A DNA stretch of 64,000 nucleotides from the NCBI GenBank assembly GCA_036389275.1, contig DASVQE010000048.1, positions 39,143 through 103,142 on the forward strand, written 5' to 3'. Shown piece after piece: positions 18,364 to 26,680 of this stretch. Position 1 is the first letter of the stretch, and each line of letters opens with the position of its first letter. The position numbers and the translations under genes were made by a program. This stretch comes from QHVT01 sp036389275 (GTDB taxonomy: Bacteria; Acidobacteriota; Thermoanaerobaculia; Gp7-AA8). Below the pieces are notes generated by a model. The model saw only the letters and a program-made list of their open reading frames with translations. It had not been told where the DNA came from and made no database searches.

Positions 18364-19832
18364 GCTTCGCGCACCGCCAGCGAGATGTTGTTCGCCTTGA
18401 ACATCGAGGCCAGGCCCGCTTTGTCGACCGCCTTCGCGTACGCCTCTTCGGCCGCGACGATGCCGCGCTTGACCAGGTCGAGCAGGCTGTCGTTCATCAG
18501 GCACATGCCCGCCTTGCGCGAGGTCTGCATGATCGACGGGATCTGAAAGATCTTCGCCTCGCGGATGAGGTTCGCCACGGAAGGCGTGCCGATCAGCACC
18601 TCGAGCGCCGGCACGCGCCCGCCGCCCGTTTTCCTGCAGAGCATCTGGCTGATCACGCCCTTGAGACTGGAGGCGAGCATGACCCGGATCTGCTCCTGCC
18701 GCTCGGCGGGAAACTGATCGATGATGCGGTCGACCGTCGTCGCCGCCGACGAGGTGTGCAGCGTGCCGAAGACGAGATGTCCGGTCTCGGCGGTCTCGAT
18801 GGCGATGGCGATGGTCTCGAGGTCGCGCATCTCGCCGACCAGCACGATGTCGGGATCCTCGCGCAGCGCGGCGCGCAGCGCATCCTTGAACGAGCCGGTG
18901 TGGTCGCCGACCTGCCGCTGGTTGATGAGGCACTTCTTGTTGTCGTGCACGAACTCGATCGGGTCTTCGATGGTGATGATGTGATCGGTGCGGTGGCGGT
19001 TGATGTAGTCGATCAGCGCGCAGAGCGTGGTCGACTTGCCGGAGCCGGTCGGGCCGGTGACGAGCACGAGGCCTTTCGACAGAAAGCAGAGGTCGAGGAT
19101 CTCTTTCGACAGCCCCATCTCCTCGGCCGTGATGATGCGGCTGGGGATGACGCGGAAGACGCCGCCGATGCCCTTGCGGTCGCGAAAGAAGTTGCAGCGG
19201 AAGCGCGACACGCCTTCGAGCTCGTACGCAAAGTCGGTGTCGTTGCGGCGCTCGAACTCTTCCCGGTTTTTCTCCGGCGCGATCGGCATCAGCAGCCGCT
19301 CGATCTCGGCGGAGCTGAGCGGACGGCCGCCCGGCAGCGGCTTGATCTCGCCGTCGTGCCGCACGATCGGCGGCGCGCCGGTGCTGATGTGGAGGTCGGA
19401 GGCTTTCATCTCGAACATCTGCCGGAAGAGCGCGTCCATGGCCGCGGTCTCGCCATTCGACTCGATGTGCGGCGACTCGACGTACGACGGCGCGACGGCG
19501 ACGCGGATCGGCGCGTCATTCACCGGCGCCACGCCGTCGAGGGTGAATGACACGCGCGGCACGCCGCCCGCGACCTCGGCCACCGCGCGCACGTTGCCGA
19601 CTTCGCTCACCGGGATGATCCAGGTGGCGCGTCCCGCGGCGATGGCCTGCCGCGCCTCCGCCGGCATGGCCGGCGCGACGAGTTGCTGGACCAGTTGCGG
19701 CGTGACGTCGGGTCCCTGCATCTCGCGCTCGCCGGCGGCGGTGAGCACGAGGATTTTGCGTCCGGTGATCAGGCGTACTTCGCGGCCGCCGCCGGCGAAT
19801 GCCTGCTTCAGAATCGTTTCGAGCGAGGCCAT
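18360..19832 (-). CDS. pilT: PilT-like twitching motility/secretion ATPase with duplicated N domain
   Basis: 490-residue hexameric AAA+-like retraction ATPase family member. The catalytic core shows Walker A GPTGSGKST, the Asp box region TIEDPIEFVH, a Walker B (DIVLVGEMRD) and the His box LVFGTLHTSSA. PilT proteins are normally about 345-375 aa. The extra ~130 residues at the N terminus resemble another, degenerate PilT N-domain (TGRKILVLTAAGERE..., PAEARQAIAAG). Start ATG 19832, sharing a base with the stop of the upstream gene. No other pilus genes are in the window, so the role could be pilus retraction or another type IV filament. Confidence 0.88.
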   Translation of the reverse strand: MASLETILKQAFAGGGREVRLITGRKILVLTAAGEREMQGPDVTPQLVQQLVAPAMPAEARQAIAAGRATWIIPVSEVGNVRAVAEVAGGVPRVSFTLDGVAPVNDAPIRVAVAPSYVESPHIESNGETAAMDALFRQMFEMKASDLHISTGAPPIVRHDGEIKPLPGGRPLSSAEIERLLMPIAPEKNREEFERRNDTDFAYELEGVSRFRCNFFRDRKGIGGVFRVIPSRIITAEEMGLSKEILDLCFLSKGLVLVTGPTGSGKSTTLCALIDYINRHRTDHIITIEDPIEFVHDNKKCLINQRQVGDHTGSFKDALRAALREDPDIVLVGEMRDLETIAIAIETAETGHLVFGTLHTSSAATTVDRIIDQFPAERQEQIRVMLASSLKGVISQMLCRKTGGGRVPALEVLIGTPSVANLIREAKIFQIPSIMQTSRKAGMCLMNDSLLDLVKRGIVAAEEAYAKAVDKAGLASMFKANNISLAVREA

Positions 19833-20278
19833 CAGCCGTTCACCTCGGAGAGAAATGTGATGCGGTGCTTCTGCACGATGTGCCGCCGCCCGCCTTCGTA
19901 CACGACCAGGAACAATTCCGGACGGTTCACCCAATCGAGCAGCCGCCGCGAGTGATCGGGCATGGCGATGTCGACCAGCCCTTCGACCTGCCAGTTGCCG
20001 CAAGCCACCGAGACGCGCATCGCGTTCTCCGGCGGCGTCCGCTCTTCCTCGAGCGTCAGCACGACCACGTAGCGTTTGTTGAGGATGACGGCGCGCTCGG
20101 CGCCGGCGCCGAGGAATGGAAAAAAGAGAGCGGTCTGATTGATCCACTCGTCGACGCGCATCGGTCCCTCGTGGCGCTGGGCCAGGGCCGGCACGAAGAT
20201 GCGCCCGCGCATCGGGCGCTCGTCGAAGTAGCGGATGGTGGCCTCGTAAGGCACCGTCGGAACGCGGAGCTGTTCCAT
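19832..20278 (-). CDS. Hypothetical protein upstream of PilT-like gene
   Basis: 148 residues, soluble, rich in beta-strand-forming stretches (YVVVLTLEEE, ELFLVVYEG, HRITFLSEVNG), without signal peptide or recognised motif. It shares its stop codon with the start of the PilT-like gene, which makes a functional link to that ATPase plausible. Start ATG 20278. I do not recognise the family. Confidence 0.7.
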   Translation of the reverse strand: MEQLRVPTVPYEATIRYFDERPMRGRIFVPALAQRHEGPMRVDEWINQTALFFPFLGAGAERAVILNKRYVVVLTLEEERTPPENAMRVSVACGNWQVEGLVDIAMPDHSRRLLDWVNRPELFLVVYEGGRRHIVQKHRITFLSEVNG

Positions 20279-20289
20279 CGGCGCAGTCT

Positions 20290-20437
20290 ATCCTGCGGCG
20301 CAGCCGCAGGATCTCCGGCTACACCGCGCTGCTGCTGCCCAGGGGCGGCGCTCGGTCCACACGCCGGAGGCCATCGCCGCGTGCCTGGGCGACGGTGACC
20401 CGGTGTAGCCGGAGATCCTGACGCTGCGCGTCAGGAT
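20290..20437. repeat. Composite palindromic element (two hairpins nested in a 19-bp inverted repeat)
   Basis: Left hairpin: 10-nt perfect arms 20290-20299 and 20303-20312 with a GCA loop. Right hairpin: 10-nt perfect arms 20415-20424 and 20428-20437 with a TGC loop. A perfect 19-nt inverted repeat (20308-20326 against 20401-20419) encloses the centre, and inner segments (GCCCAGG/CCTGGGC) can extend the pairing. The left arm of the large repeat overlaps the left hairpin and the right arm overlaps the right hairpin, so alternative folds exclude each other. No ORF inside. It looks like a non-autonomous mobile or REP-like element. Confidence 0.75.
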
Positions 20438-20499
20438 GAACTCGCACGCGCCAGACGTCACAGGACGTTGACTCAACGAATGACCGGTTCGTACGTATT

Positions 20500-20515
20500 A
20501 TGACCGTCCGGTCAT
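20500..20515. promoter_or_regulatory. Probable TetR operator overlapping the tetR start codon
   Basis: ATGACCG-TC-CGGTCAT is a perfect 7-bp inverted repeat whose last two bases are part of the TetR ATG (20514). A second half-site ATGACCG occurs at 20480, and a TATTAT hexamer (20496-20501) lies between them. The 13-nt palindrome CGTTGACTCAACG is at 20466. The arrangement fits autorepression of the efflux operon: bound repressor would cover both the -10 element and the start codon. Confidence 0.65.
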
Positions 20516-21143
20516 GAACAGAGCCGCAAGGGTCACGACGAGAAAAGAAGAGCCGAAACTCTGGCAGGAGTTCAAGCGGCAGAGCATCCAGGCGGCCGTG
20601 GTGCGCTTGATGTGCCGCGAAGGCCTAGGCGCGGTGACGATGGAGCGCGTGGCGCAGGAAGTCGGCATCGCCAAGGGCACGGTCTACCTCCACTACCGCG
20701 ACAAGCAGGAGCTGCTCGAGTCCGTCAAGGAGTCGTCGCTCGATCCGCTCACGCTCAAAGTCGAGCAGGTCTTCTCCAGCGCGCTCGCGCCGCGCCGCAA
20801 GCTCGAGACCTTCGCGCTCCGCTATCTCACCTATTTCGACGAGAACCGCGACCTCTTCCGCATCCTGCTCTACGAGCGCGAAGTCACGCGCGCGCAAGGC
20901 AGCCGCTACCGCCACGACCGCTACCGCCGCCTGGTCGACTCCATCGCCGCCGTGATCGGCGAAGGGATCGACGACGGCGCGTTCCGCGACGTGCCGGCGC
21001 GCAAGGCGGCGGCGATGCTGCTCGAGTCGGTGGTGGCCATCGTCAACCAGCGGCTGCTGGCGGACGAGGCCGATCCGGTCGAGGACGATGCCCGGCTCGT
21101 GGCCGACATTTTCCTGCGCGGTCTGGAGGCAAAGAAGAAGTGA
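20514..21143 (+). CDS. TetR/AcrR family regulator of the efflux operon
   Basis: 209-residue repressor. The N-terminal HTH spans about residues 25-70 (AVTMERVAQEVGIAKGTVYLHYRDKQEL), with a C-terminal helical ligand domain. It is the first gene of an operon whose next gene starts inside its stop codon (GTGA). A palindromic operator overlaps its own start. In analogous loci the regulator senses a pump substrate and derepresses the tripartite pump. The start is ATG 20514; there is no Shine-Dalgarno, as expected for a short-leader or leaderless transcript. Confidence 0.88.
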   Translation: MNRAARVTTRKEEPKLWQEFKRQSIQAAVVRLMCREGLGAVTMERVAQEVGIAKGTVYLHYRDKQELLESVKESSLDPLTLKVEQVFSSALAPRRKLETFALRYLTYFDENRDLFRILLYEREVTRAQGSRYRHDRYRRLVDSIAAVIGEGIDDGAFRDVPARKAAAMLLESVVAIVNQRLLADEADPVEDDARLVADIFLRGLEAKKK

Positions 21144-22504
21144 AGAAGTACGCGCTGCTGGCAGCCATGATTTTCGTCTCGTGCAAATCGGCCGTAGAGC
21201 CGGATTTGCGTCCTTCCACCAATCCGGCAACGCCCTGGACGCCGCCGGCCTCGCTCAAGCAGGACACCACCATCCCGCCGCCGCCGGTCGTGCCGCAGGT
21301 GCCCACGGGCAACGTCTCGCTCGAGCAGGTGCTCGACGTGGCCCTGCAGAACAATCCGCTCACGCGCGAGGCGTGGCTGCGCGCGCGCGCCGCGGAGGCA
21401 GCCCTCGGCAGCGAGCGCGCTGCGTTCCTGCCGGAGGTCGACGTGCTGGCGAACGCCGGGCGCTCGAAGTCTCCGTCCGGCTCCGCCCAGACCTCGGCCG
21501 GCGCGTCGCTGGCGCTGACCTATCTGCTGTTCGACTTCGGCGGGCGCGAGGCGCGCGTCGAGCAGGCGCGGCAGACGCTGATCGCCGCCGGCTTCCTGCA
21601 CAACCAGGTCATCCAGGATGTGATCCTCCGCGTCGAGCAGGCCTACTACCAATACCTCGACGCGAATGCCTTGCTCGAGGCGCAGCGCGCCACGCTCGAG
21701 GAGCGGCGCAAGAGCCTCGACGCCGCGGAGGCGCGCCATCGCGCCGGCGTGGCCACCATCGCCGACGTGCTGCAGGCGCGCACCGCGGTCTCGCAGGCGC
21801 AGCTCGTCTACGACACGATCGAAGGCAACGTGCGCGCGATCGAAGGCGCGCTGGCGACGGCCATGGGCATCCCGGCCACCACGCGCTTCAACGTCGGCGT
21901 GCTGCCGCCGGAAGTGCCGGCGGAGCAGGTGGCGGAAGCGGTCGACGTGCTGATCGAGCGCGCGCAGCGCGAGCGGCCGGAGCTGGCGGCCGTGCGCGCG
22001 GAAGCGGAGCGCGCCGCGGCGCGCGTGCGCGAGGTGCGCGCCGCGTTCCTGCCGAGCGTCACCGCCTCGGCCTCGAGCGGCGTCAGCATCGCCACCGGCG
22101 GCGAGCGCACCGCGCCGTACTCCGCGATCGTCGGCCTGCGCTTTCCGCTCTTCACCGGCGGACGGAACACGTTCGACGTGCGCGAGGCGGAGCTGCAGGC
22201 GGAGCTCGCGCGCGAACAGGTGCGCGACTTCGCGCAGCAGGTCTCGCTCGACGTCTGGACGAGCTACTACGCGCTGCGCACGGCGCGGCAGCGCCTGGCC
22301 ACGAGCCGCGATCTGCTGGCCAGCGCGCAGCAGTCGGCCGACGTGGCGCGCGCGCGCTACCGCGAAGGTCTCGGCACGATCCTCGACGTCCTGACGGCCG
22401 AGTCGGCGCTGGAGAACGCGCGGGCGCAGGAAGTCCAGGCGCGCACCGATTGGTTTCTCGCTCTCGCACAGCTCGCACATGACACCGGAAGGTTGAATCG
22501 ATGA
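21140..22504 (+). CDS. TolC-like outer-membrane efflux lipoprotein (NodT type)
   Basis: 454-residue outer-membrane factor. The N terminus carries a short hydrophobic signal with Cys near residue 15 (FVSCKS), likely lipidated. Two OEP repeats are visible, each with the long coiled-coil helices typical of TolC (RVEQAYYQYLDANALLEAQR, QARTAVSQAQL; then RQRLATSRDLLASAQQ). The start is GTG 21140, overlapping the TetR stop by GTGA; longer in-frame readings lie inside tetR. It forms the outer conduit of the pump with the next two genes. Confidence 0.88.
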   Translation: MKKYALLAAMIFVSCKSAVEPDLRPSTNPATPWTPPASLKQDTTIPPPPVVPQVPTGNVSLEQVLDVALQNNPLTREAWLRARAAEAALGSERAAFLPEVDVLANAGRSKSPSGSAQTSAGASLALTYLLFDFGGREARVEQARQTLIAAGFLHNQVIQDVILRVEQAYYQYLDANALLEAQRATLEERRKSLDAAEARHRAGVATIADVLQARTAVSQAQLVYDTIEGNVRAIEGALATAMGIPATTRFNVGVLPPEVPAEQVAEAVDVLIERAQRERPELAAVRAEAERAAARVREVRAAFLPSVTASASSGVSIATGGERTAPYSAIVGLRFPLFTGGRNTFDVREAELQAELAREQVRDFAQQVSLDVWTSYYALRTARQRLATSRDLLASAQQSADVARARYREGLGTILDVLTAESALENARAQEVQARTDWFLALAQLAHDTGRLNR

Positions 22505-23574
22505 AGCATTGGGTCGTTGCAGTCGCAGTCATCGCCGCGCTCGGATGCGCGGAGAAGAAAGAGAAGCCGCGCGAGGAGACGGTGCCGGTCACCGTGGCCA
22601 CCGTGCAGCAGAAGGATGTGCCGCTCGGCGTGCAGGCCATCGGCAACGTGCAGCCGCTGCAGACCGTGGCCGTGCGCGCGCTGGTGAGCGGGCAGCTCAC
22701 GCGAGTCTGGTTCGCCGAGGGCGACGAGGTGCGCAAGGGACAGGTGCTCTTCACCATCGACCCGCGGCCGTACCAGGCGACGCTGCAGCAGGCGCAGGCG
22801 AACCTCGCCCGCGATCACGCGCAGCTCCGCAACGCCGAGTCGCAGGCCGCGCGCTACGACGAGCTGGTGAAGAAGGACTACGTCACGCGCGAAGAGTACG
22901 ACCGCGTGACCTCGGGCGCCGAAGCCGCGCGCGCCGTCGTCGCGGCGGATCGCGCCGCGGTGGAGAACGCGCAACTGCAGCTCGCCTACTGTGAGATCCG
23001 CGCGCCGCTCGGCGGCCGCACCGGATCGCTGATGGTGCATCAGGGCAACCTGGTCAAAGCGAACGACGTCACACCGCTGGTGGTGATCAACCAGATCGAG
23101 CCGGTGAACGTGCAGTTCTCGATTCCGCAGGACCAGCTCGCGCAGGTGCGGGCGCGCGGCGGCTCGCAGCTCGAAGTGGTGGCCGCGCCGCAGACCGGAG
23201 GCAGCGCCTCGCGCGGCACGCTCTCGTTCATCGACAACAGCGTCGACCAGCGCACCGGCACGATCGTGCTGAAGGCCACCTTCCCGAACCGCGACCGCTC
23301 GCTCTGGCCCGGCCAGTTCGTCACCGTCTCGCTAACCTTGGAGAATCGCGCCGCGGCGCTGGTCGTTCCGGCGCGCGCGGTGCAGACCGGTCAGAAGGGG
23401 CAGTACGTCTACGTCGTCAAGCCGGGCAACTCCGTGGAGATGCGCAACGTGGCCGTCTTCCGCACCATCGGCCAGGAAGCGATCATCGACCAGGGCGTCG
23501 TCGCCGGCGAGACCGTAGTCACCGACGGGCAGTTGCGTTTGACGCCGAAGAGCAAGGTCGAAATTAAAGGATGA
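22501..23574 (+). CDS. RND efflux periplasmic adaptor (membrane fusion protein), lipoprotein
   Basis: 357-residue adaptor. The signal ends in a lipobox ALGC, so it is anchored in the inner membrane. Lipoyl halves flank a helical hairpin (ALVSGQLTRVWFAEGDEVRKG before it, YCEIRAPLGGRTG after), with the hairpin at about residues 90-150, followed by the beta-barrel and membrane-proximal domains (SLWPGQFVTVSL, VVPARAVQTGQKG). It starts by ATG overlapping the previous stop (ATGA). The sequence resembles MdtA/MexA-type adaptors. Confidence 0.9.
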   Translation: MKHWVVAVAVIAALGCAEKKEKPREETVPVTVATVQQKDVPLGVQAIGNVQPLQTVAVRALVSGQLTRVWFAEGDEVRKGQVLFTIDPRPYQATLQQAQANLARDHAQLRNAESQAARYDELVKKDYVTREEYDRVTSGAEAARAVVAADRAAVENAQLQLAYCEIRAPLGGRTGSLMVHQGNLVKANDVTPLVVINQIEPVNVQFSIPQDQLAQVRARGGSQLEVVAAPQTGGSASRGTLSFIDNSVDQRTGTIVLKATFPNRDRSLWPGQFVTVSLTLENRAAALVVPARAVQTGQKGQYVYVVKPGNSVEMRNVAVFRTIGQEAIIDQGVVAGETVVTDGQLRLTPKSKVEIKG

Positions 23575-23578
23575 GCTC

Positions 23579-26500
23579 ATGAATCTCTCCGCACCCTTCA
23601 TCCGCCGTCCGGTCATGACCACGCTGGTCATGCTCGGCATCCTGCTCTTCGGAGCGATGGCCTACCGGCAACTGCCGGTGAGCGATCTGCCGAACGTCGA
23701 CTTTCCGACCATCAACGTCGGCGCCTCGCTGCCGGGCGCGTCGCCGGAGACGATGGCCGCGGCGGTGGCCACGCCGCTCGAGCGGCAGTTCTCGACCATC
23801 GCCGGCCTCGACTCGATGACCTCGTCGTCGGGACTCGGCTCGACGTCGATCACGCTGCAGTTCAACCTCTCGCGCCCCATCGACGCGGCCGCGCAGGACG
23901 TGCAGGCGGCGATCGCCGCGGCGCAGCGCCAACTGCCGCCGAACATGCCGACGCCGCCGTCGTACAACAAGGTCAATCCGGCCGACCAGCCGGTCTTCTA
24001 CATCGCCCTCACCAGCAACACCATGCCGCTCTATCAGCTCGACGAGTACGCCGAGACGATGATGGGGCAGCGCCTCTCGACCATCCCCGGCGTCGCGCAG
24101 GTGCAGGTGTACGGCGCGCAGAAATACGCGGTGCGTCTGCAGCTCGATCCGCAGCAGCTCGCCACGCGCGGCATCGGCATCGACGAAGTGGTGAGCGCCG
24201 TCCGCTCGAGCAACGTGAACCTCCCGACCGGCGTGATCAACGGTCCGTATCAGGCCGCGACCATCACCGCGAACGGGCAGCTCCTGAAAGCCGACGACTA
24301 TCGCCCGATCACCGTCGCCTACCGCAACGGCGCGCCGGTGCGCCTCGGCGACCTCGGGCGCGTGCTCGACAGCGTCGAGAACGACAAGACCGCGGCCTGG
24401 TTCCGCGATCAGCGCGGCGTCATTCTGGCCGTGCAGAAGCAGCCGGGCACGAACGTCGTCGAAGTCTCCGACTCGATCCGCAAGCTGCTGCCGACGTTTC
24501 GTGAGGAGCTCCCGGCATCCATCAATCTGGAAATCCATCGCGATCGCGCCGAGTCGATCCGCGAGTCGGTCGGCGACGTGAAGTTCACCCTGATGCTGAC
24601 CCTCTTCCTGGTCATCCTGGTGATCTTCCTCTTCCTCCGCAACGTCTCCGCGACGGTCATCCCCAGCCTCGCGTTGCCGATGTCGCTGGTGGCGACGTTC
24701 GCGGTCATGTACCTGCTCGGCTACTCGCTCGACAACCTCTCGCTGATGGCGCTGACGCTGTCGGTCGGCTTCGTCGTCGACGACGCCATCGTCATGCTCG
24801 AGAACATCGTCCGCCACATGGAGCATGGCGAGAAACCGTTCGAGGCGGCCATCAAGGGATCGCAGGAGATCGGCTTCACGATTCTCTCGATGACGATCTC
24901 GCTGGCCGCGGTGTTCATCCCCATCCTCTTCATGGGCGGCATCCTCGGCCGCCTCTTCCACGAGTTCGCCGTCACCATCGGCGCGGCCATCCTCGTCTCC
25001 GGCTTCGTCTCGATCTCGCTCACGCCGATGCTCAGCGCGCGCTTCATCCGCCCGCATCACGGCGCGCACGGCCGGATGTATCAGATGTTCGAGACGTTCT
25101 TCGAGAAGATGCTCGCGGTCTACGCCGCCGGCCTCCGCTTCGTGCTCAAGCACAAGCGCGCCACGATGGTGGTGTCGCTGGTGATCCTGCTGGCCACCGG
25201 GTATCTCTTCGTGAAGATTCCGAAGGGCTTCCTGCCGAGCGAAGACCAGGGACAGATCTTCATCCAGCTCGAAGGCGCGCAAGGGATCTCGTACGAGGAG
25301 ATGGCGCGCAAGCAACAGGCCATCGCCGGCATCGTGCTGCGCGATCCGAACGTGGCCGCGCTCTTCTCCGCGGTCGGCATTCGCGGCGGCGCGTACAACA
25401 GCGGCATCGTCTCGATCCGCCTCAAGCCGCGCCACGAGCGCGAGCTCTCCGCCGACGAGATCATCACCGTGCTCCGCCCGAAGCTAAACGCGGTGCCGGG
25501 CGTGCGCGCCTCGCTCCAGAATCCGCCGCCGATCCGCCTCGGCGGACGTCTCTCGCAGGCGCTCTATCAGTACACGCTGCAGGCGCCCGACACCGGCGTG
25601 CTCTACGACTCCGCCTCGAAGATGCTCGACAAGATGCGCACGCTGCCCGGCTTCGTCGACGTCACCAGCGATCTGCAGATCCGCAATCCGCAGGTGAGCG
25701 TGGCCATCGACCGCGACCGCGCCGCGTCGTACGGCCTGACCACCCAGCAGATCGAGGACGCGCTCTTCTCCGGCTACGCGTCGCGGCAGGTCACGACGAT
25801 GTACGCGCCGACCAACAGCTATCAGGTGATCATGGAGGTCGACCCGCGCTATCAGCAGGATCCGAACGCGCTGTCGATGCTCTACGTCCGCGGCGCCTCG
25901 GGCGATCTCGTGCCGCTGTCGACGTTCGCCAAGCTCACGCCGACGGTCGGGCCGCTGACGGTGAATCACTCCGGCCAGAGTCCGTCGGTCACGATCTCGT
26001 TCAACCTCAAGCCGGGTGTCTCGCTCGGCGATGCGGTGAAGGAGATCAACGACGCCGCGCGCACCACGCTGCCGGCCACGGTGACGACGAGCTTCCAGGG
26101 CACGGCCCAGGCGTTCCAGTCGTCGATGCAGGGTCTCGGCCTGCTGCTGATCATGGCCATCGCCGTGATCTACATGGTCCTCGGCATCCTCTACGAGAGC
26201 TTCATCCATCCGCTGACGATTCTGTCGGCGCTGCCGTTCGCCGGCTTCGGCGCGCTGCTCACGCTGCTGGTGTTCAAGCAGGATCTGTCGATCTACGCGT
26301 TCGTCGGCGTGATCATGCTGGTCGGCCTGGTGAAGAAGAACGGCATCATGATGGTCGACTTCGCGGTCGAGGCGGAGAAGAGCGGCATCAGCGCCGAGCG
26401 CGCGATCTACGACGCCTGCCTGATCCGCTTCCGCCCGATCATGATGACCACCATGGCGGCGCTCATGGGCACGCTGCCGATCGCGCTCGGCATGGGCGCC

Positions 26501-26680
26501 GGCGCCGAGTCGCGCCGTCCGCTCGGACTCGCGGTCGTCGGCGGTCTGCTCTTCTCGCAGACGCTCACGCTGTACGTCACGCCGGTGTTCTACGTCTACA
26601 TGGACCGCCTGCGCCGCCGCCGTCCGGCGGAGGCGGTGGAAGCGCACGAGCATGTACACGAAGAGGTGTACGCGTCGTGA
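23579..26680 (+). CDS. RND multidrug efflux pump, HAE1 family (MdtB/MdtC-like)
   Basis: 1033-residue inner-membrane proton-driven pump with 12 predicted transmembrane segments and two large periplasmic loops. The N terminus FIRRPVMTTLVM and the TM4 motif GFVVDDAIVMLENIVRH (two Asp for proton relay) are diagnostic. The duplicated half reads GLVKKNGIMMVDFA, with the TM10 Lys present. AAAGGATGA precedes the ATG by a few nt. Together with the preceding OMF and adaptor it forms a complete tripartite pump; substrate range cannot be predicted beyond hydrophobic or amphipathic compounds. Confidence 0.93.
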   Translation: MNLSAPFIRRPVMTTLVMLGILLFGAMAYRQLPVSDLPNVDFPTINVGASLPGASPETMAAAVATPLERQFSTIAGLDSMTSSSGLGSTSITLQFNLSRPIDAAAQDVQAAIAAAQRQLPPNMPTPPSYNKVNPADQPVFYIALTSNTMPLYQLDEYAETMMGQRLSTIPGVAQVQVYGAQKYAVRLQLDPQQLATRGIGIDEVVSAVRSSNVNLPTGVINGPYQAATITANGQLLKADDYRPITVAYRNGAPVRLGDLGRVLDSVENDKTAAWFRDQRGVILAVQKQPGTNVVEVSDSIRKLLPTFREELPASINLEIHRDRAESIRESVGDVKFTLMLTLFLVILVIFLFLRNVSATVIPSLALPMSLVATFAVMYLLGYSLDNLSLMALTLSVGFVVDDAIVMLENIVRHMEHGEKPFEAAIKGSQEIGFTILSMTISLAAVFIPILFMGGILGRLFHEFAVTIGAAILVSGFVSISLTPMLSARFIRPHHGAHGRMYQMFETFFEKMLAVYAAGLRFVLKHKRATMVVSLVILLATGYLFVKIPKGFLPSEDQGQIFIQLEGAQGISYEEMARKQQAIAGIVLRDPNVAALFSAVGIRGGAYNSGIVSIRLKPRHERELSADEIITVLRPKLNAVPGVRASLQNPPPIRLGGRLSQALYQYTLQAPDTGVLYDSASKMLDKMRTLPGFVDVTSDLQIRNPQVSVAIDRDRAASYGLTTQQIEDALFSGYASRQVTTMYAPTNSYQVIMEVDPRYQQDPNALSMLYVRGASGDLVPLSTFAKLTPTVGPLTVNHSGQSPSVTISFNLKPGVSLGDAVKEINDAARTTLPATVTTSFQGTAQAFQSSMQGLGLLLIMAIAVIYMVLGILYESFIHPLTILSALPFAGFGALLTLLVFKQDLSIYAFVGVIMLVGLVKKNGIMMVDFAVEAEKSGISAERAIYDACLIRFRPIMMTTMAALMGTLPIALGMGAGAESRRPLGLAVVGGLLFSQTLTLYVTPVFYVYMDRLRRRRPAEAVEAHEHVHEEVYAS

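Noticed and set aside
20466..20501. Sigma-70 promoter with TTGACT (20468) and TATTAT (20496)
   Set aside because: Spacing is 22 nt, too long for a normal sigma-70 promoter. I kept only the -10-like hexamer and the operator.
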